Assembly: GCA_963715825.1 (NCBI GenBank) | Contig: CAVQSI010000017.1 | Location: 1-64,000 of the forward strand | Origin: Sva-07 sp963715825 | Lineage (GTDB): Bacteria > Actinomycetota > Acidimicrobiia > Acidimicrobiales > Ilumatobacteraceae | Direction of reading: 5' to 3' | DNA length: 64,000 nt | The notes under the pieces: generated by a model | Database searches by the model: none | Seen by the model: only the letters and a program-made list of their open reading frames with translations | Told to the model about the DNA's origin: nothing | In this document: one piece after another, positions 58,903 through 64,000 of the stretch | Layout: each line of letters begins with the position of its first letter | Numbering within the stretch: position 1 is the first letter of the stretch | Position numbers and translations under genes: made by a program

Positions 58903-61900
58903 CGGACCCCGGCAGCACTCGTGCGACCAGAACGATCGGCGGTGCGATGTGGTCGTCGTCGATGTCGCCGATTCCTTGTCGAGCCGTGAGCACGGCGGCC
59001 CGCGTACAGGTGACGACACTGGAGAACGAGGCGTTCGGCGAGGGGGCATCGGTACACGCCCAGCCATCGCCGCTGGCCGACACGTACTCGACCGACGCCG
59101 GGAGGCGATCGGTGACACTGATCACGGGCTGGGAATCCGAGGGCCCGTTGTTGGTGACCACGAGATTCCACGTGACGTTCTCGCCGGCCTTCACCGGGCT
59201 GCCGGTGTTGGTCTTCTGGATCGCGAGGTCGGCGATGGTGCCGAACTCCGATGTATCGCCATCGGTGTTGTTCTCGGGTACGGGGTCGAACGTGTCGGAC
59301 TCGACGGTCGCGAAGTTGACAACGGTGTCGAGCACGCCGCTGGCCACCGCGACTTCGATGTCGACCGAGGCCGAGTCACCGGCCACGAGATCGCCGGTGA
59401 GGTCACAGCGGAACGACGTGGCACCGACCGCTGTCGGGCAGCTCCACGACCCGATGACGTCGGTGAACCCCACGTACGTGAGGCCGGCCGGGAGGTCGTC
59501 GACGATCCTGACGTTCTCGGCGTCGGACGGTCCGTTGTTGACCACGACCATCCGGTAGGTGGCGTTCGTGCCGGCGACGAGTCGACCGGTCGCGTTCTTG
59601 TCGATCGCCAGATCAGCACTGACGTCGGGACGCCCGCGGTTCTCACTCGTGTTGTTGCTCAGGTCGGGATCGGTCGTGCCTGACGACGCGACCACGGCGG
59701 TGTTGACGATTTCGACGTCTGGCTTCGCGCCGGACACGACGTCGACGAGGATCGGGATCTGGGGAGCGGCCTGGTTGGCGAGCAGCGCGCCGCCGGGTGT
59801 GCCGACGAGCGTGCAGGTGACCCTGCCGCCGGTCGGCTCCGCCCCGTTCGGGGCGAACACGCAGTTCCACGGGTCGCCGGCGGCAGTCGTCGGAGCGCCA
59901 CGGAACGTGACCTCCGGCGGCAGGGTGTCGGTGACCGTGATGTCGGCGCGAGAGGTGGACGGGCCGAGGTTGGTGACGTCGAGGAAGTAGGTCAGCGGCT
60001 CGCCGGCGACGATCTGCTCAATGCCGCGACGCTTCACGAGGCGCAGGTCGGCCTCGCCCGAAGCCGGCGTGGTGACCGTGCTGGTGTTGTTGGCGGTGAC
60101 GGGGTCGAAGGTGCGCGCCGACACGACCGCCGTGTTCGACAGCAGAGCGGCAGGTGGCGCCAGGTAGTCGGAGGGCACCCGAACGGTCACCGTGATGGTC
60201 GGGAAGGCATCACCGGACGAGAGTGTCTGGGTCGTGTCGATGCGTCGACAGGTGACGACCAGCGAGGTCTCGGTACACGCCCAGCCGTCGCCGACGGCGC
60301 GGACGAAGGTGAGGGGTTCGGGAGTGAGGGTCGGCAGCGTGTCGGTGACCACAAACGGGCCCACGGCAGTGTCGGGGCCGTCGTTGCGGACGTCGACGGT
60401 CCAGCTGTATTCGTTGCCGGCGATCGCCGAGGGAGCGGTGTTGCCCTTCACGACCACGACGTCGGCGGCGTCGATGAACGCCACTGCGGTCGTCTCACCG
60501 CTGCCGTAGGACCCTCCGTCCGGGGTGGTGCCGTTGCCGGTGGCGCCGGTGGCGTCCTCGGCGTTCGCTTCGGCGGTGTTGGTCTGCTCGACGGAACGTC
60601 CGACGCCCGGAACATCGGACACATCGGTCGTCGGCCTGGTCCGGATCGTGACGGTCAGCGACTGGTCAACAGGGAGCGGGCCGAGATCCGCCCAGGTCAG
60701 CGTCTCGACGAGCGGCGAGGTGGTCGAAGCGACACCTGGGGCGGTGGTGCCGACGGGCCCGGGAGCGGTCACGACAGCCGAGCCCAGGACGAACTGCCAG
60801 TTGGTCGGCAGGGTGTCGATCAGGCTCACGAGCTCGGCGTCACCGTCGCCGACGTTGGTGACGGTGATGCGCCAGCCGAACTCGCTGCCGATGTAGGTCG
60901 GCACGTCGCCGAGCGGCTCTTTGACGATCTCGAGCTTCGGGAACCGCGGGGTGACCTTCGCGGTCGCCTCGCCGCCGGTGTACGGACGACCACCGGTCGT
61001 GAGGCTCGAGTACTCGTCGAGCGAGGCGGTGTTGACGATGCCGTCGGCGATCTCGTCGTCACCGAGCGTGCTGCTCGGTGCGAGCGTCGCCGAGTAGGTC
61101 AGCGGCAGGGTGGCGCCCTTCGCCAGGGTGGCGATGTTCCAGGTGATCGTGCCGCCGACCTGCACGGTCGTGACGCCGTCGGGGGCGAGCACGTCGGTGG
61201 TTCCGGACAGCGTGCCCGCAGGCCGGATCGTGGTCGGGTCGACGGCGATGCCGGCGGGGATGTCGTCGGTGACGACGATTGCGAACGCGTCGGCGACGTC
61301 GGTGTTGCTGAGTTCGATCGTGTAGTTGAACGTGTCGCCCGGCTGCGGGGTGAGGTTGTCGACGCGCTTGGTGATGCCGACGTCCGGCTCGACGATGTTC
61401 ACGACGTTCGTCGCGGTATCGGGCGCGGTGTTGACGCCCTGATCGGTGGTCGGGGTGACCGATGGCCGTGTTGCTGATCGCCGTGATCGGCGGGTCTGGC
61501 GAGATCAGGATCGACGGTGCCGACGATCGTGATCGCTGACGCGTCGCACCGGCGGCGAGCGGGCTGCCCTTGACGCAGGTGACGAGCGCGTCGGTGGTTG
61601 CCGCGCAATCCCAGTCGTCGGCGGCGACGACGCCCGCGGCGCTGACGAACTCCGTCATGCCGAGCGGCAGCGCGTCGGTGACGGTGATCGGGTCGAGCGA
61701 GTCGGACGGGCCGAGGTTCTCGACGGTGACGGTCCAGGTGATGTCGGCGCCGGGGACGACGGTGGGATCAGCACGGTCTTGCGGATCGTCAGATCGGCGA
61801 CGCCGGCGAAGGTGACTCGGCGCGTGTCGGTGTTGTTGCCCGGAGCGACGTCGTCGTTCGGGTCGGGCGTCGTCGACGAGACCGTGGCGGTGTTCATCAC

Positions 61901-64000
61901 GCGTCAAGCCGGTCGAGATTCGCCGCAGTGTCGACCTCGATCGACACCTCGACCGTCAACGGGTTCGAGGTGGTGGTCGGGACGCAACGGCAGCGAGCTG
62001 GGGAGCAGGTCGCACTGGAACTGCGGTGCGGTGGTGACCGCACAGCTCCAGTTGCCCGTCACGTTGCTGAAGCCCCGGTAGGTCAAGCCCGCCGGCAGTG
62101 TGTCGACGATGGTGACCGTGGCGGCGTCGGACGGCCCGTAGTTGGTCACCTTCAGGCTGAACGTCGTGGGCTCGCCGGCGATGCTCGGGCCGGTGTGATC
62201 CTTGACGATGCCGAGGTCGGCGCTCTTGCCGACATCAGCGGTGACCGACGACGTGTTGTTTCCGACGATCGGGTCGACGGTGATGTCGGGGGTGACGACG
62301 CCGGTGTTGGTGTACGAGCCGGAGGCTGAGGTCGGGAGCTGGATCTTGATGGTGGTGGTCCACGTGGCGTCGAGCGCGAGATCGGTGGTGCGCAGGCAGG
62401 TGACGACGCCTGCGTCGTGGGTGCAGCCCGGCGAGGCGCTCACGAACGTGGTGCCAGCGGGCAACGTGTCGACGAGTCGGATCGGTCGGTCGACCGTGGC
62501 CCGCGACGTGGACGGCCCCTTGTTGGTGACCACGAGGGTGTAGTCGGCAGGCTGGCCGGCGACCAGCGGCGCGTCGAGCGTCTTGACCAGCTCGAGGTCG
62601 GCGCGGGTGGTGATGATCGCTTCGTCGGTGTCGGTGTTGTTGGCGAGATCGTTCGGGCTCTCGTAGGTGCGCTGCCCGCCGACCGAGGCCGTGTTGGAGA
62701 TGCGGGTGCCATCGGGCGTGTCCGACGGGATACGCACCGTGAACGTGATCGGCGGGAACGCCGCGCCGGATGCAAGGGTGTCGGAGGCCTGGGCCCGACG
62801 GCACTCGACATCGCCGGTGGTCGCTGGCGTTTCCGGCCCAGTGGCCGGGTCGCAGGTCCAGCCGTCGCCGCTTGCGGACGACGAACGTCACACCGTCGGG
62901 GAGTTGCGGGATCGCATCGGTGACCACGAACGGTCCGACGGCGGTGTCGAAGCCGGTCAGGTTGCTGACCACGATCGACCACGAGAACGGGTCGCCAGCG
63001 ATCGGCGCGAGGGCGTGGCTCTTGTCGATCGCCAGGTTGGCCCGGTCGATGCGGGCGTCTTCGGCGTCCGTCGCTCGGTACGGTCCGGCAAGGTTGCCGG
63101 GTGCGCCGGATCCATCGTTGGCGAGCGACGTCGTGTTGTTGCGCTGAGCGATTGCCGAACCCACGCCGGGATCCGTCGGGACACCCGTGCCCGGTGTCGC
63201 ACGGAATCGAATCGTGCGAGCCTGCCCGCTGTTCAGCTGCCCGAGTCCTGTCCACGTGATCGTCTGCACGTTGCCGACGGTCGTGATCGTGGGCACGGGG
63301 AGTGGGGACGGCAGGTTCGGGCCGGTGATCGAGATCACGTCGGTGAACGTCCAGTTCGGTGGCAGAACGTCGGTCACCGACAGGGCGAAGGCGGCGCCGC
63401 CGGGACTCTGGTTCCGTGTGAGGATCTGCCACGTGACGGGTTCGCCGATGTAGGCCGGCGTCGGCTCAATCAGGGTCTTGTTCGTCGTCAGGCGCGGGAA
63501 CTGCGGTGTGACGGTGACGTTCGAACTCGGCCCCGTGTACTCGCGACCGTCGGGGTCGGCGGCATCGGGAAGGCTCGTGTAGCCGGTGACCCGGGCGTTG
63601 TTGCGGAAGCTGGCCGCCGGCGTCGAGGCGCTGATACCGGCGGACGGCACGAGCCTGGCCCGATAGGTGAGCGTGACCGACTCGGTCGGATCGAGACGTC
63701 GCGGACGGGATGTTCCACGTGATCGTCTGCCCGGAGACCACGCCACCCTGGTCGGGTGACGTTGCGCTCGGCACGAGCACGATGCCCGCCGGGATCGTGT
63801 CGGTGATCACCGTGTTGAAGGCCGTGCTGCGACCGGTGTTCGTCACGACGATGCTGTAGTCGAACTCCTGGCCGGGCTCGATCGTGAGATCGGGAGTCGT
63901 CTTCGCAATCGTGAGGCGTGGTTCGAGGATCTCGACCGACGCATCGTTCGAGTTGCCACTCTCGGTCCACGGGTACAGCGGACTGCCCGGGTTGGTCCAC
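56326..64000 (-). CDS. Giant DUF11-repeat cell-wall protein with LPTTG anchor (broken by apparent frameshifts)
   Basis: Surface protein built from about eighteen visible ~125-residue DUF11 repeats, each with an aDLxIxKt start, an NxGPS turn, a VTDtLPaGl strand and an NTAxVxS end. It ends in LPTTGGDIGVLLQWAPLLML, more hydrophobic residues and KRRR, a sortase anchor. The 5' end lies beyond the window, so the whole protein exceeds 2,500 residues. The good reading frame moves between frames at about 58903, 61462, 61505, 61540, 61768, 61912, 61992, 62884 and 63700, yet the repeat sequence continues smoothly across each, so the ancestor was one gene. Probable role: adhesion or surface layer (inference). 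No sortase gene is in the window. Confidence 0.85.
61450..63720 (-). other. Frameshift-dense part of the DUF11 gene
   Basis: Eight of the nine frame changes fall here. Examples: AITIVGTVDPDL (one frame) continues as ISPDPPITAISNTA (another); PQLPDGVTFV moves to SASGDGWTCDPATGP. Each is solved by a one- or two-base change, often in short G or C runs. The repeats between the breaks look under normal protein constraint, which favours sequence error or very recent damage over long decay. Confidence 0.75.

Noticed and set aside
1..64000. CRISPR array, prophage structural genes or an insertion-sequence transposase
   Set aside because: No regular direct-repeat array, phage head/tail genes or DDE transposase frame was seen.

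Overview
The window is about two-thirds GC and gene-dense on both strands. Many neighbouring genes overlap by ATGA or GTGA, and convergent genes often end within a few bases of each other. Two F420/luciferase-like oxidoreductases plus a partial third, a Baeyer-Villiger-type monooxygenase, several SDR and MDR dehydrogenases, an Lsr2-like DNA-binding tail, RapZ next to gap-pgk-tpiA-secG, and DUF11 surface repeats suggest an actinobacterium. My best guess is an Acidimicrobiia member near Ilumatobacter; this is inference from gene content, not a database match.

Layout. 1-2.1 kb: a TetR gene overlapping a sulfatase gene, with a clear operator, and a small lipoprotein. 2.4-7.3 kb: a two-component system facing an exported acidic His/Asp-tailed protein, a second exported protein, an ApbE flavin transferase and a ferric-reductase-like membrane protein, all overlapping. 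7.3-33 kb: metabolic and housekeeping genes, including VOC proteins, PfkB kinase, Baeyer-Villiger-type monooxygenase, SDRs, phosphofructokinase, amidase, LLM oxidoreductase with alcohol dehydrogenase, SulP transporter, DUF2252, ThrE exporter, a KhtTU-like K+/H+ antiporter and two double-domain universal stress proteins. 33.3-42.8 kb: a patchy accessory zone with a ROK protein, toxin-antitoxin remnants, an XPF-type nuclease carrying an Lsr2-like tail, a truncated LLM gene, a methyltransferase, an acetyltransferase, an amidohydrolase, an intact VapBC module with its own palindrome, a probable recombinase remnant and tRNA-Leu(GAG). Short repeats recur through this zone. 42.8-54.4 kb: secG, a complete oligopeptide ABC transporter, then tpiA, pgk, gap and rapZ. 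54.4-64 kb: a 62-bp tandem repeat, a methyltransferase and an LLM gene sharing a 26-bp promoter, and a giant DUF11-repeat wall protein with an LPTTG anchor that runs off the window.

Two patterns cut across the genes. First, about fifteen starts have a TANNNT hexamer 6-9 bases upstream and no ribosome-binding site; five have the identical TACGGT. This points to leaderless mRNAs with start codons at or next to the transcription start, and it fixes several gene starts. Second, apparent frameshifts break or extend otherwise well-conserved genes (sulfatase, zinc-ribbon SDR, SecG, peptide-binding protein, at least nine in the DUF11 gene). Several sit in short G/C runs or CG repeats, so sequence error is as likely as real decay.
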